DNA from: Geomonas sp. RF6
Lineage (GTDB): Bacteria > Desulfobacterota > Desulfuromonadia > Geobacterales > Geobacteraceae
Reading direction: 5' to 3'
Length of the DNA: 64,000 bases
Assembly: GCF_021044625.1 (NCBI RefSeq)
Contig: NZ_CP087999.1
Coordinates: 1,629,001-1,693,000, forward strand
Made by a program: the position numbers and the translations under genes. The stretch's first letter is position 1; every line of letters starts with the position of its first letter. Shown here one piece after another: positions 47,172 through 56,721 of the stretch. A model generated the notes under the pieces. The model saw only the letters and a list, made by a program, of their open reading frames with translations, was not told where the DNA came from and did no database searches.

Positions 47172-48262
47172 TTAATTGCACCAGTTGATGTAAAAGCAGG
47201 ACATGACAGGCAAATCTGGTAGTGTGTGAAGCGCGACCAACACATACCCCAGGAGGAGCCCGCCATGTCCCACACGCATCTTACAGAAAATGAGCGATAT
47301 GTCATCAGCCATTTGAAGGTGGCGAAATTCAGCCTTCGCGAAATCGGCCGTAGGCTTGGACGCCATCACACAAGCATCATGCGCGAGATTGCGCGCAACG
47401 GCCCGACATACCCCGATGGAGTTTACTGGTACACCTTCACGCATGGCACTGCGCTTAAACGTCGTCACCAGCCCAGGTCTTTCCGGCGGCAGGACAACGC
47501 CGATCTGGTCGCTTACGTTGAAGAGAAATTGATGCTGGATTGGCCACCTGAAGCCATTGCCGCCAGGCTCAAAATGGATTTCCCAATGGACCGGGCGATG
47601 CGCATCAGTCATGAAACCATCTACCGCTGGATTTACCTAGACGCCAGAGAAGGTGGCGAGCTTCACAAGCATCTTCGCCGTCGGAGGCGGAATCGCCGTA
47701 GGCAAACGCGCTACTGCGCAGGACGGCGGTTCATTCCGGGTCGAGTCTCAATTAAGGAGAGGCCGGCAGTAGTTGGTACCAGAGAACGATTTGGGGACTG
47801 GGAAGGCGACACGCTGCACGGTGCGAAAGGCGCAGGAAACCTTGCCACGTACGTTGAGCGCAAGAGCCGCTTTTTACTTGCCGCAAGACTCGCAGACAGA
47901 AGGGCCGCAACCATGACGGATCATAGCGCGAGGTGCTTCAGCCCTCTGCCCGAGATCCTCTGCCAGACAGTAACCGTTGATAACGGTAGTGAGTTTGCGG
48001 AATTCAAAGATCTGGAAACTAAGACAGGGCTTACCGTGTATTTCGCGGATCCTTATGCGTCTTGGCAGCGTGGCACCAATGAGAACACAAACGGCATCTT
48101 GCGGCACTACTTTCCGAAGGGGTTCGACTTCAGGACCCTATCAGAGGAAGAAATTCAGCAGGTCGTGAAACAGGTCAACGATCGACCACGAAAGTGCCTC
48201 GGCTACCGGACTCCTGCGGAAGTTCTGCGTGCATCATTCGGTGGTGCATTTACAACTTGAAT
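47172..48262 (+). mobile_element. IS30-family insertion sequence (ends approximate)
   Basis: One transposase gene with possible terminal repeats: AGTTGATGTAAAAGCA near 47184 and, at the other end, the reverse complement of TGCATTTACAACTTGAA near 48246-48262. The match is imperfect, so the ends are estimates. On its right the element abuts the decayed gene 48262-48537 directly. No target-site duplication could be confirmed because the left flank is not homologous to that gene. Confidence 0.7.
47265..48260 (+). CDS. IS30-family DDE transposase (331 aa)
   Basis: ATG at 47265 preceded by AGGAGGAGCCCGCC. N-terminal HTH: LTENERYVISHLKVAKFSLREIGRRLGRHHTSIMREI, as in IS30. Catalytic residues: D in FGDWEGDTLHG, D in VTVDNGSEF, E in QRGTNENTNGILRHYFPKG, then NDRPRKCLGYRTPAEVL, the standard IS30 ending. 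Full length and undamaged, so the element may be active. An in-frame upstream start at 47226 has no good ribosome site. Confidence 0.95.
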   Translation: MSHTHLTENERYVISHLKVAKFSLREIGRRLGRHHTSIMREIARNGPTYPDGVYWYTFTHGTALKRRHQPRSFRRQDNADLVAYVEEKLMLDWPPEAIAARLKMDFPMDRAMRISHETIYRWIYLDAREGGELHKHLRRRRRNRRRQTRYCAGRRFIPGRVSIKERPAVVGTRERFGDWEGDTLHGAKGAGNLATYVERKSRFLLAARLADRRAATMTDHSARCFSPLPEILCQTVTVDNGSEFAEFKDLETKTGLTVYFADPYASWQRGTNENTNGILRHYFPKGFDFRTLSEEEIQQVVKQVNDRPRKCLGYRTPAEVLRASFGGAFTT

Positions 48263-48537
48263 TCACCTACGCTACTTTGAGTGAAGGGGGCTTTCTCTAC
48301 TACAAAAGATGGATGACAGAGGACTCCAACGCACTGTCTGGGTCTGAGCGAGCGGGACAGAAAACCGTGGAAAGGAGCTTGAAGGAGAAAACGTACCAGA
48401 AAGAGATGCAAAAGAATGGAGATCTGGTCTACCACATTCCCGTCACAACATACTCCGTGTTCTACTTCGCTATCAAGAGCCCCGGAGTCTACATTGAGGA
48501 TGCAATCGTGAAGCTGCGGTACGTCATGACGCTGTAG
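48262..48537 (+). pseudogene. 5'-truncated, internally deleted paralogue of the gene at 51892-52398
   Basis: Reads SEGGFLYYKRWMTEDSNAL, then ERSLKEKTYQKEMQKNGDL and YIEDAIVKLRYVMTL, nearly identical to the C-terminal two thirds of the intact 168-aa protein. It lacks the signal peptide and first ~45 residues, which end at the IS30 right edge, and an internal 35-residue segment (positions around 71-105 of the intact protein) replaced by two residues. The frame is kept. A terminator like that of the intact gene follows at 48604. Insertion followed by deletion of the 5' part is the simplest story. Confidence 0.85.
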
Positions 48538-48603
48538 GAGTCACAGCCGGATCGTGCACCTTTTAACTGCCACTTGGGCATGGACCAGCATTTCACAGGC
48601 TGC

Positions 48604-48642
48604 AAAAAAGGGAGCATGGCGAAGTACGCCAGCTCCCTTTTC
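48604..48642 (+). terminator. Intrinsic terminator of the decayed gene
   Basis: GGGAGC (48610-48615), inner TGGCG/CGCCA pair, GCTCCC (48632-48637), TTTTCTGTTGTTG. Nearly the same as the terminator at 52421-52457, so the duplication included it. Confidence 0.8.
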
Positions 48643-48724
48643 TGTTGTTGTCGGCGCCATCATAAGCGCCGTAGGGGGATGGTTCATCTGGAAGGCGTTT
48701 TAGCACCATCCTAACCCACCATGC

Positions 48725-51358
48725 TCAGCGCCGATCGGCATTTCCATCGCGACTTCTCCTCACCATCTTTTCCAACTCCACGGCGAAGAAGACAACGGAG
48801 GAGACAGCCACCACCACTGCCAATTCCTCCCAGTCCATCGGAAGCGTTTTAAAGATCGGATTCAGCGGTGGCAGGTAAACTATGGCGAGTTGCAGTATCA
48901 ACGAGATGAGAACGGCTCCCAGTAGCGCCTTGTTGCTAAACACCCCCATGGTGAAGAGCGACTGACGCTCCGAACGAATGGCGAGGACGTGGAAAAGCTG
49001 AGTGAAGCAGAGTACGGTGAAGGTCATGGTCTGCCAGTGGACGTCCCCTCGCCGCAACGACCACGCCTGTATGCCGAGAACCAGCACACCGATCAGTAGC
49101 CCCACCAGAATGACGTGGAGGCCGAGCCCATGAGCGAAGATACTCTCCTGGGGCGGGCGCGGCGGGCGAGCCATGACGTCTCCCTCCGCAGATTCCAGAG
49201 AAAGAGCGAGAGCCGGCAGGGCGTCGGTCATCAGGTTGACCCACAGAATCTGTACCGGAACAAGGGGCATCGGCAGCCCGATGAAAGGAGCTGCCGCGAC
49301 CACCACGATTTCCCCTGAGTTGGTGGTCAAAAGGTACTTGATGAACTTCCGTATATTGTCGTAGATCCGTCTCCCCTCCCCCACAGCCTTGACGATGGTG
49401 GCGAAGTTGTCGTCCAGCAGGATCAGGTCTGCGGATTCCTTCGCCACGTCGGTGCCGGTTCCCCCCATGGCGACGCCGATGTCGGCGCGCTTCAGGGCGG
49501 GCGCGTCATTCACACCGTCACCGGTCATGGCGACGCATCCCCCCTGCTCCTGGAGCGCCTTCACAATCTTCAGCTTTTGCTCCGGTGCGCACCGTGCGTA
49601 TACCCGCACCGTTTCCACCGCCTCCCGAAAACGTTTCATGGGGAGCGCAGCCAGAGTATCGCCGCTCATTAACGTGGAAAGATCGCTGCCGTTCATGATT
49701 CCCAGCCGCCGGCCGATGGTACACGCCGTCTGCGGGTGGTCGCCGGTAATCATCACCGGCAAGATTCCCGCCATCCGGCACAGCGCCACCGCGTCGTGCA
49801 CCTCCTCGCGCGGAGGGTCCATCATCCCCACGAGTCCCAGCAACGTCAGCTCCCCTTCCAGTTCTACATCGACAAGGTGCGCCGGGACTGCATCCAGACG
49901 TCGCATCGCCAGGGCGAGCACCCGCAGGCCACCCTCCGTCATCGCCGTGACCGCCTCCCCGGCAGCGTCCCGATCCGGTGAGGCGAGCCCTGCCGCGGTC
50001 AGCACGGCGGTGCAGCGTGGCAGTACTGCTTCGGGCGCGCCCTTGGTAAAGGAGACGAATGCGTTGGCCCAGGGATGCACGGTGGTCATCAGCTTGCGCT
50101 GCGCGTCGAAGGGAAGCTCCGCGCACTTCGGGTGCTCTCCCATAACCCTCTCCACCGGCACCCCGTGGTCGCGTGCCGCGGCCACCAGCGCAACTTCGGT
50201 GGGATCCCCGCTCATCTCTCCAGCGCTCCCGATTCTCACCTCATGGCATAGCGCCATAGCCGCCCAGAGAGACTCACCCTTCTCCCCCTCCTGCCATCTT
50301 CCAGACTCATCTGGCGGCATACGCTTCCCCAAGGTGTAGATCTCCTGCACCGTCATCCGGTTCACCGTCAGGGTACCGGTCTTGTCCGTGCAGATGTGCG
50401 TGACGGAGCCGAGGGTCTCCACCGCCGAAAGGTGTCTCACCAGCGCATTCTCTCCCGCCAGCCTGCGCGCACCCAGCGCTAGGGAGACGCTCACCACTGC
50501 CGGAAGGGCCTCGGGAATCGCCGCCACGGCGAGAGAGATCGCGGTAAGGAGCATGACAATGAGGTCCTCCCCCTTGAGGAGACCTGCACAGAAGAAGACA
50601 AGGCATACCGCCAGGATCGCCAGGCACACCCGGTGGCCGAAAAGTTCTAGTCGCCGCTGTAGCGGGGTCTGCAACGCCTCCTCCCCCTCCAGCATCTTTG
50701 CGATCTTTCCGAGCTCGGTCTGCATGCCGGTCGCTACCACCATCCCTCTGCCTTTGCCGTTGGTGACTACCGTTCCCTTGAAGCAAAGGTTCTTCCGGTC
50801 CCCCAGTGGCAGGTTACCTTCCGAGCGCGCGATAGCATCTTTCAATATCGGGACCGATTCGCCAGTCAGCGCTGCCTCCACCACCGTGAGCCGTGTTGCC
50901 TCCAAGAGCCGCAGGTCGGCAGCCACCATGTCTCCGGCCTCCAAAAGCACCACGTCCCCGAGGACGAGCTCCGCTGCGGCTATTATGGAGGGGCTACCGT
51001 CGCGCACCGCAGTCGCTTGGGGCGCCGCCATCTGCTTCAGCGCTTCCATGGCACGTTCCGCCCGGTATTCCTGCAGGAAGCCGATGACCGCGTTCACCAC
51101 CACAATTGCGAGGATGACAACCGAATCCACTGTTTCACGGATCGCACCGGCAACCACCGCGGCAACGATCAGGACCACGATCAAGAAGTCCTTGAACTGG
51201 TTGAGAAAAAGTAAGAGTGGGGTCTTCCGTTTCGAGGCAGTGAGAAGGTTCGGTCCGTGGAGGGCGAGGCGCTTGGCGGCCTCGGCGGAAGAAAGTCCCG
51301 TCGGGGTGGATTCGAGGCTGTTAAAGACTTGATCGAGTTGGAGTTGATACCATTCCAT
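48725..51358 (-). CDS. P-type cation-transporting ATPase (P2A, Ca2+-ATPase-like)
   Basis: 877 aa from the ATG at 51358. N-terminal cation-ATPase domain (LSSAEAAKRLALHGPN), ten membrane helices, actuator TGES in AALTGESVPI, ion-site helix AVAAIPEALPAVVSVSLALGA (PEALP, with E typical of Ca2+-type pumps), phosphorylation motif ICTDKTGTLT, nucleotide-binding KGAPE, then MVTGDxP-like MITGDHPQTA and VAMTGDGVNDAPALKRADIGVAMG. C-terminal helices have LLTTNSGEIVVVAAAPF and ILWVNLMTDALPALAL. Probable export of Ca2+ or Mn2+; specificity is inference. An upstream in-frame start at 51400 is less likely. Lies between the decayed and intact copies of a duplicated gene. Confidence 0.92.
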   Translation of the reverse strand: MEWYQLQLDQVFNSLESTPTGLSSAEAAKRLALHGPNLLTASKRKTPLLLFLNQFKDFLIVVLIVAAVVAGAIRETVDSVVILAIVVVNAVIGFLQEYRAERAMEALKQMAAPQATAVRDGSPSIIAAAELVLGDVVLLEAGDMVAADLRLLEATRLTVVEAALTGESVPILKDAIARSEGNLPLGDRKNLCFKGTVVTNGKGRGMVVATGMQTELGKIAKMLEGEEALQTPLQRRLELFGHRVCLAILAVCLVFFCAGLLKGEDLIVMLLTAISLAVAAIPEALPAVVSVSLALGARRLAGENALVRHLSAVETLGSVTHICTDKTGTLTVNRMTVQEIYTLGKRMPPDESGRWQEGEKGESLWAAMALCHEVRIGSAGEMSGDPTEVALVAAARDHGVPVERVMGEHPKCAELPFDAQRKLMTTVHPWANAFVSFTKGAPEAVLPRCTAVLTAAGLASPDRDAAGEAVTAMTEGGLRVLALAMRRLDAVPAHLVDVELEGELTLLGLVGMMDPPREEVHDAVALCRMAGILPVMITGDHPQTACTIGRRLGIMNGSDLSTLMSGDTLAALPMKRFREAVETVRVYARCAPEQKLKIVKALQEQGGCVAMTGDGVNDAPALKRADIGVAMGGTGTDVAKESADLILLDDNFATIVKAVGEGRRIYDNIRKFIKYLLTTNSGEIVVVAAAPFIGLPMPLVPVQILWVNLMTDALPALALSLESAEGDVMARPPRPPQESIFAHGLGLHVILVGLLIGVLVLGIQAWSLRRGDVHWQTMTFTVLCFTQLFHVLAIRSERQSLFTMGVFSNKALLGAVLISLILQLAIVYLPPLNPIFKTLPMDWEELAVVVAVSSVVFFAVELEKMVRRSRDGNADRR

Positions 51359-51520
51359 GGATAGTCCCTGATGAATTGAACCCGAACCGCTCCAACACAA
51401 TCGTGCAGGTTCGGCGAAATGAGGGCGTTATTCAGAGGGGTTGGTCCCACCAGCAGGGACGACTAAAGATAGTATAAGGGAATAGGGAGATGCTGCAGCG
51501 TCAGGGGCGGGTATAGACCA

Positions 51521-51757
51521 GAGGGAATCCGGCAGTGCAGACCACCTCTGGCGTTGGGGGTGTGGGGGTGCCCTCCGAGCACTGGGTTCAACGTGTGGAA
51601 ACGGTAGTAGCGCCCCTCCTCACGTACCATTCCCAATCCTCGGCTTTCAGCAGGTAAACCTGGACAAGTCGGTTGGCTTCTCTATGGGCGACTGCTCGGC
51701 AGAACGGAAAAGGCCCTTAGCCGGTTCAGATCCGGATAAGGGCCTGTTTTTGATGTC
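51521..51757 (+). ncRNA. Candidate structured RNA ending in an intrinsic terminator (6S-like layout)
   Basis: No ORF with a ribosome site, but a possible -10 TATAGA (51512-51517) and a strong plus-strand terminator (51707-51752) bracket about 185 nt. CCGGCAGT (51529-51536) can pair with ACTGCTCGG (51691-51699) as a closing stem. Inside, TTGGG/CCCAA and GGGGTGC/GCGCCCC make a long irregular hairpin from about 51554 to 51636, and CAGGTaaACCTG (51651-51662) a small hairpin on the 3' side. Closing stem, open centre and terminal hairpin resemble the 6S RNA plan; this is a by-eye fold only. Confidence 0.4.
51707..51752 (+). terminator. Intrinsic terminator without an upstream gene on its strand
   Basis: AGGCCCTTA (51711-51719), an inner CCGG/CCGG pair, TAAGGGCCT (51737-51745), then GTTTTTG. 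The nearest plus-strand gene upstream ends 3 kb away. Confidence 0.85.
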
Positions 51758-51891
51758 GCGCCATCGTCAATTCCTATCTCTCTAAGGAAGAAATTTGAGG
51801 TAGCTGTTTTCAGCCACAAAGATGTTCATAAATTTTTTCATCCACCAGAGGATCCTGCCTATCATATGGAAATCGAGCTCGGAGGTCCGAC

Positions 51892-52398
51892 ATGAAACTG
51901 GCTGCAGGTATAGCTATCCTCCTATCTTTCGTTTCCACCTGCTATTGTGCTGACACCCATGATGCTTGCAGTTTCTCCTTTCAGACAGCTGATATGCGTA
52001 CCTGCTTGGAAGATGGGAAGTCGAATGCGGGTTACGCTATTTTGAGTAAAGGACGCTTCCTCTACTACAAAAGATGGTTGACAGAGGACTCCAACGCACT
52101 CGAATGCGTCCTGGTTGATACAAATAAGGTTCCGGATAAGCACAAGGACTGGTTCAATGGCGATTGCGTATTTGAAAGGATGCTTTACTTGTCGAAGCTG
52201 GCTCTGAGCGAGCGGGACATAAAAGCCGTTGAAAGGAGCTTGAAGGAGAAAACGTACCAGAAAGAGACGCAAAAGAATGGCGATCTGGTCTTCCACATTC
52301 CCGGCACAACATACTCCGAGTTCTACTTTGCCATCAGGCGCCCCGGAGACTACATTGAGGATGCTATCGTGAAGCTGCGGTACGTCATGACGCTGTAG
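51892..52398 (+). CDS. Exported hypothetical protein (168 aa), intact paralogue
   Basis: ATG preceded by CGGAGGTCCGAC. Signal peptide KLAAGIAILLSFVSTCYC|A. The mature protein has Cys residues in DACSFSF, RTCLEDG, ECVLVDT and GDCVFERM, suggesting two disulfides, then a mixed alpha/beta region (SLKEKTYQKETQKNGDLVFH, TYSEFYFAIRRPGDYIEDAI). No family recognised. A damaged copy lies at 48262-48537, so a tandem or dispersed duplication once existed. Its terminator is at 52421-52457. Confidence 0.75.
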   Translation: MKLAAGIAILLSFVSTCYCADTHDACSFSFQTADMRTCLEDGKSNAGYAILSKGRFLYYKRWLTEDSNALECVLVDTNKVPDKHKDWFNGDCVFERMLYLSKLALSERDIKAVERSLKEKTYQKETQKNGDLVFHIPGTTYSEFYFAIRRPGDYIEDAIVKLRYVMTL

Positions 52399-52420
52399 GA
52401 GTCGACCCCCTATGCGAAAA

Positions 52421-52457
52421 AAGGAGCGTGGCAGAATATGCCAGCTCCCTTTTCTGT
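52421..52457 (+). terminator. Intrinsic terminator
   Basis: GGAGC, inner TGGCA/TGCCA pair, GCTCC, then CTTTTCTGTTG. Confidence 0.8.
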
Positions 52458-52501
52458 TGTGTTTGTTTGTTGTCGTCGTCGTGGTTACAGTCTGCCTTCC
52501 C

Positions 52502-54331
52502 CTACTCCACCGTCACGCTCTTTGCCAGATTCCTCGGCTGGTCAACGTCCGTCCCCTTCAGGACAGCAACGTGGTACGCGAGGAGCTGCATCGGGATCGA
52601 CAGGATCAGCGGGCTCATGTCTTCGCCGTCGGCGGGGACCTCGAGGGCGACTTCCACCTTGTTCTTCACCGCTTCGTTCCCGGCGCTGCAGACGGCTATG
52701 ACGCGCCCGCCGCGGGCGATGACTTCTTCCATGTTGGAGAAGGTCTTCTCGAACGACTCCCCATTCGGCAGCAGAACCACTACCGGCATGTGCTCGTCGA
52801 TGAGGGCGATCGGGCCGTGCTTCATTTCCCCCGCCGGATACCCTTCGGCGTGGATGTAGGAGATCTCCTTCAGCTTCAGCGCGCCTTCCAGGGCGATCGG
52901 GTAGTTGATGCCGCGGCCGAGGTACAGGAAGTCGCGGGACGCGAGGTAGTTCCGCGCCATTTTCTCCACCTGGGCGTTCAGCTTCAGCGTCTCCTCCATG
53001 AGCTGCGGCACGCGCACGAGAGAGCCAATCATTTTCTGCCCCTGCTCCAGGCTCATCGTGTTGCGGGCGCGGCCGAGCCTGATGGTGAATAGATAGAGCG
53101 CGACGAGCTGGGTCACGAACGCTTTCGTGGAGGCGACACCGATCTCGGGGCCGGCGTGGGTGTAGATGATGCCGTCCGATTCGCGGGGGATGGAGGAGTC
53201 GACGACGTTGCAGATCGCCACGCTCTTCGCGCCGCGCCGCTTCGCCTCGCGCATGGCGGCGAGGGTGTCCGCGGTCTCGCCGGACTGGGAGATGAGAACC
53301 ACCAGGGTCTTGTCGTCCACCACCGGGTTGCGGTAGCGGAATTCGGAGGCGATGTCCACCTCCACCGGGATGCGGCAGTGCTCCTCGATGAGGAATTTCC
53401 CCACCAGCGCCGCGTGCCACGAGGTGCCGCAGGCGATGATGGTCATGCGCTGGATGCCGGCGAGCTGCGCCTCGTCAAGCGCCAGGTCCTCGAGGTAGAC
53501 GTCCCCCTCGGTCTCCTTCAGCCTCCCTGCGATGGTGTCGCGCACGGCGCGCGGCTGCTCGAAGATCTCCTTCAGCATGAAGTGCTTGTAGCCACCCTTC
53601 TCCGCCATGAGCGGCGACCAGTCGATGTGGCGCGGCTTCTTCTCCAGCGGCTCCCCCTTGATGGTGCTGAAGACCGCTTCGCCGTCGCGGAACACTACCA
53701 TCTCGCTGTCTTCCATGAAGATCATGGAGCGGGTGTGCGAGAGGATGGCGGGAATGTCGGAGGCGACGAAGAATTCACCGTTGCCAAGCCCCACGACCAT
53801 CGGGGACCCGAGCTTCGCGGCGACCATGAGGCCCGGCTCCTTTTCGCAGAGGATGCACAAGGCATAGGCACCGCGGACCCTGGCGAGGCCGTTGCGCACC
53901 GCCTGCACGAAGTCGTCGCACCCTTTCATCTCCTCGTCGATGAGGTGGGAGATGACCTCGGTGTCGGTCTCGCTCTTGAAGACGTGCCCGGCGCCCTTCA
54001 GCTCCTCGCGCAGCTCGAGGTAGTTCTCGATGATGCCGTTGTGCACCACCACGACGCTCCCGGCCTGGTGCGGGTGGGCGTTGATCTCCGACGGACGGCC
54101 ATGGGTGGCCCAGCGGGTGTGCCCGATGCCTACGGAGCCAACGAGCGGGCTCTCCTTCAGGAGTTTCTCCAGGTTCACCAGTTTTCCCTGGCTCCTTCTG
54201 GTGGAGGCCGCACCGGAGCAGATGGTACAAATCCCGGCGGAGTCGTATCCGCGATATTCCAGCTTTCTCAGACCCTCGATGATGATCGGGGTGGCGTCCT
54301 GCTCACCTATATATCCAACGATTCCGCACAT
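52502..54331 (-). CDS. glmS: Glutamine-fructose-6-phosphate aminotransferase (isomerising)
   Basis: 609 aa, full length. It makes glucosamine-6-phosphate from fructose-6-phosphate and glutamine, the first step to UDP-GlcNAc for peptidoglycan and LPS. The N-terminal nucleophile C2 (MCGIVGYIG) is exposed after Met removal; glutaminase motifs [11 protein letters not shown] and HNGIIENY follow. Two SIS domains have [31 protein letters not shown] and [15 protein letters not shown], and the end [13 protein letters not shown] carries the catalytic Lys. No glmS ribozyme is visible upstream; a short repeat element separates it from glmU, which precedes it on the same strand. Confidence 0.98.
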   Translation of the reverse strand: MCGIVGYIGEQDATPIIIEGLRKLEYRGYDSAGICTICSGAASTRRSQGKLVNLEKLLKESPLVGSVGIGHTRWATHGRPSEINAHPHQAGSVVVVHNGIIENYLELREELKGAGHVFKSETDTEVISHLIDEEMKGCDDFVQAVRNGLARVRGAYALCILCEKEPGLMVAAKLGSPMVVGLGNGEFFVASDIPAILSHTRSMIFMEDSEMVVFRDGEAVFSTIKGEPLEKKPRHIDWSPLMAEKGGYKHFMLKEIFEQPRAVRDTIAGRLKETEGDVYLEDLALDEAQLAGIQRMTIIACGTSWHAALVGKFLIEEHCRIPVEVDIASEFRYRNPVVDDKTLVVLISQSGETADTLAAMREAKRRGAKSVAICNVVDSSIPRESDGIIYTHAGPEIGVASTKAFVTQLVALYLFTIRLGRARNTMSLEQGQKMIGSLVRVPQLMEETLKLNAQVEKMARNYLASRDFLYLGRGINYPIALEGALKLKEISYIHAEGYPAGEMKHGPIALIDEHMPVVVLLPNGESFEKTFSNMEEVIARGGRVIAVCSAGNEAVKNKVEVALEVPADGEDMSPLILSIPMQLLAYHVAVLKGTDVDQPRNLAKSVTVE

Positions 54332-54360
54332 AGCTTTTTCCCCTTCAGTAAAGGCTTCTA

Positions 54361-54529
54361 TCCGCAGATTACGCAGATTCCGCAGATTCAGCCGCGACGC
54401 ACGACTCCTTGCACATCACCAGGCCGATCCTTCTGCCTTTCCTTTTTATGTCTGTTCACCGTCACCACGAAGCGACGTGATTCCGCAACTCCTAAGTCCT
54501 AATCTGCGCTAATCTGCGTAATCTGCGGA
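54361..54529. repeat. Short element bounded by inverted CCGCAGATTACGCAGATT repeats
   Basis: Left end 54361-54388 (CCGCAGATTACGCAGATTCC then GCAGATT) and right end 54501-54529 (AATCTGCGCTAATCTGCGTA then ATCTGCGGA) are inverted copies, enclosing about 110 bp without an ORF. MITE- or REP-like. It fills the glmU-glmS gap. Confidence 0.75.
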
Positions 54530-54540
54530 GAAAACCGCTT

Positions 54541-55923
54541 TTACCCCTGCTGCTTCTTCCTGAGCACCCACCCTTCCTTGTTCGTCTGCGGAGTGCGGGA
54601 GATCGCCAGCGAATCCGCCGGGACATCCTGGGTGACGGTCGTTCCCGCCGCGATGAGGGAGCCGCGGCCGACCGTCACCGGCGCCACGAGCTGCACGTCG
54701 CTCCCGACGAAGACGCCGTCCTCGATGACCGTCTTGTGCTTGCGCACGCCGTCGTAGTTGCAGGTGATGGTGCCGCACCCGATGTTGCACTCCTTGCCGA
54801 CGACGGCGTCACCCAGATAGGTAAGGTGGGAGGCCTTGGACCCTTCCCCCATCACCACTTTCTTCGTCTCCACAAAGTTACCGACCTTGACGTGTGCGTG
54901 CAACTCGCTGCCGGGCCTCAGGTGCGCCATCGGGCCGATGCTGGCAAATTCGTACACCACCGACTCTTCCAGCACGCTCCCCGCCTTCACGGTAACGTCG
55001 TCCGCGAGGCGGCAGGAGTGGATCTGCGAAACCTGCCCGATGCGGCAGCGCTCGCCGATGACCGTGTTTCCGGTGATAGTTGCCCCCGGCTCCACGACGG
55101 TGTCCTTCCCGATCTTCACGTCGCGGTCGATGTAGGTGGTCCTCGGGTCGATCAGCGTCACGCCGGAGAGCATGAGCTCCCTGTTTATGCGGCGGCGCAG
55201 GATCTTTGCGGCGTCCGCGAGCTGCGCGCGGTCGTTCACCCCCATCATCTCGGAAGGGGACACGACCTGGAAGCTCTGGCAGCTCCTCCCCTCGCGGGCC
55301 GCGCGGCTCACGATGTCGGTGAGGTAATATTCCCCCTGCGCATTGTCGTTTTTCAACTCCGCCACGGCGGCTTTGAGGAATCCGGCATCGACGCAGTAGA
55401 CGCCGGCATTTACCTCCGTTATCTCACGCTCTTCGGCGGAGGCGTCCTTTTGCTCAACAATCTTCTGAACGGTCCCGTCGCTCCCCTTCACGATCCTTCC
55501 GTACCCGAAGGGATTTGCCACTTTTGCGGTCATGACGGTGAGGGTGGCGCCGCTCTCCTTGTGCCGCTGCAGCATCTCGCTCAAGGTCGCCGCGGTAAGG
55601 AGCGGAGTGTCGCCGCACAGGATAAGGACCGTCTCGCAGGAAGAAGGGAGCTGCGGCAGGGCGCACTTCACGGCGTGCCCCGTCCCGAGCTGCTCCGCCT
55701 GGGTGGCAAAGAGGATCCCCGGGCGCTCGCCCAGGTGCGCTCGAACCTTCTCCTCCTGGTGCCCCGCCACGACGACGCACTCGGCCACCCCCGCCTCGAA
55801 AGCGGCCGCCAGCGGCCACTCGATCATCGGGACACCCGCCAGGGGGTGCATAACCTTCACCAGCGCCGATTTCATGCGCGTCCCCATCCCCGCCGCGAGA
55901 ACGATCGCCCCTGTCTCAGCCAT
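54541..55923 (-). CDS. glmU: Bifunctional UDP-GlcNAc pyrophosphorylase / GlcN-1-P acetyltransferase
   Basis: 460 aa. N-terminal uridylyltransferase domain with VLAAGMGTRMKSALVKVMHPLAG (the GXGTRM...K site), QLGTGHAVKCAL and CGDTPLL; C-terminal left-handed beta-helix acetyltransferase with hexapeptide repeats (KDTVVEPGATITGNTVIGER), LRPGSELHAHVKVGNFVETK, GDAVVGKECNIGCGTITCNYDGVRKH and VGSDVQLVAPVTVGRGSLIAAGTTVTQDVP, all GlmU signatures. It makes UDP-GlcNAc from GlcN-1-P, two steps after GlmS, and is the upstream gene of the glmU-glmS pair. Confidence 0.97.
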   Translation of the reverse strand: MAETGAIVLAAGMGTRMKSALVKVMHPLAGVPMIEWPLAAAFEAGVAECVVVAGHQEEKVRAHLGERPGILFATQAEQLGTGHAVKCALPQLPSSCETVLILCGDTPLLTAATLSEMLQRHKESGATLTVMTAKVANPFGYGRIVKGSDGTVQKIVEQKDASAEEREITEVNAGVYCVDAGFLKAAVAELKNDNAQGEYYLTDIVSRAAREGRSCQSFQVVSPSEMMGVNDRAQLADAAKILRRRINRELMLSGVTLIDPRTTYIDRDVKIGKDTVVEPGATITGNTVIGERCRIGQVSQIHSCRLADDVTVKAGSVLEESVVYEFASIGPMAHLRPGSELHAHVKVGNFVETKKVVMGEGSKASHLTYLGDAVVGKECNIGCGTITCNYDGVRKHKTVIEDGVFVGSDVQLVAPVTVGRGSLIAAGTTVTQDVPADSLAISRTPQTNKEGWVLRKKQQG

Positions 55924-56139
55924 GTATCAGCTCCTTGTGCCGCCGCAGAATTCTTCCACCCGTTAAAGGACCGTAACCACCGGTCATTACAGCAAAGATG
56001 CTGCCGGGTCGCAAAACTGTATATATCTAACAGTAATGCCGCTTAAGGTCAAGGCTTTGCCGGAAAAACGGTGTCATAGAGCACTCTTTCTCATTTACAG
56101 GAGGAAAAGTTACCGATATATTCATCGACTGGAGGGACC

Positions 56140-56721
56140 ATGGGGTTGCCTGAGGACATAACCCGGCTGGAGCAGCTACTCCACGAGCTGGTGGTGAAGT
56201 ACGAGCAGTACTTCGTGGGGATCGAAAAGAGGGAGCCCCTCATTCTCCTCGCGGAGGTCGAGCAGCTCGCCCGGCGCTACCAGAATATCTCCATCACCAA
56301 CACGATGCTGAGGTACAAGTACAACTCCCTCATCGCGACCTTCAGCGTGCACCGACAGAAGTGGAACCGGATCACCCGCCTCATCGACGAGGGGCGCTAC
56401 GAGCGCGACCGCTTCAAGATGGCGCTGCACTCCCGCGAAGGCGGAGCCGGCACACCCACACCATCCTCCACCCCACCCTCCTCGGCACAACCGAAGGGGG
56501 GCGTCGCCGAAGGTCAGCTGGAAAAGCTTTACCAAGACTACATCGAGGCGCGCAGACTCTGCAATCTCCCCACCGAATCCGTCTCCCGAGACAAGGTCCT
56601 CGAGGCCGTGACGAGACAGGTCCCCGGCATCATCAAGAAATACGGCTGTTCCGAAGTCGAAATGCGTGTGGTCGTCGAAGATGGCAAGCCACGCATAAAG
56701 GTACGCGGAAAGAATCCATGA
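56140..56721 (+). CDS. MXAN_5187-C-terminal-domain-like hypothetical protein (193 aa)
   Basis: No signal peptide. N-terminal helical half (LEQLLHELVVKYEQYFVGIE, EVEQLARRYQNISITNTMLRY, HRQKWNRITRLIDEG), a low-complexity Ser/Pro/Thr linker (about 103-122), and a C-terminal alpha/beta half (LYQDYIEARRLCNLPTESVS, DKVLEAVTRQVPGIIKKYG, VEMRVVVEDGKPRIKVRGK). The C-terminal half reminds me of the domain first named from Myxococcus MXAN_5187; confidence in the name is modest. The stop overlaps the next gene's start (ATGA), so it is translationally coupled to the B12-binding radical SAM protein. Confidence 0.65.
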   Translation: MGLPEDITRLEQLLHELVVKYEQYFVGIEKREPLILLAEVEQLARRYQNISITNTMLRYKYNSLIATFSVHRQKWNRITRLIDEGRYERDRFKMALHSREGGAGTPTPSSTPPSSAQPKGGVAEGQLEKLYQDYIEARRLCNLPTESVSRDKVLEAVTRQVPGIIKKYGCSEVEMRVVVEDGKPRIKVRGKNP

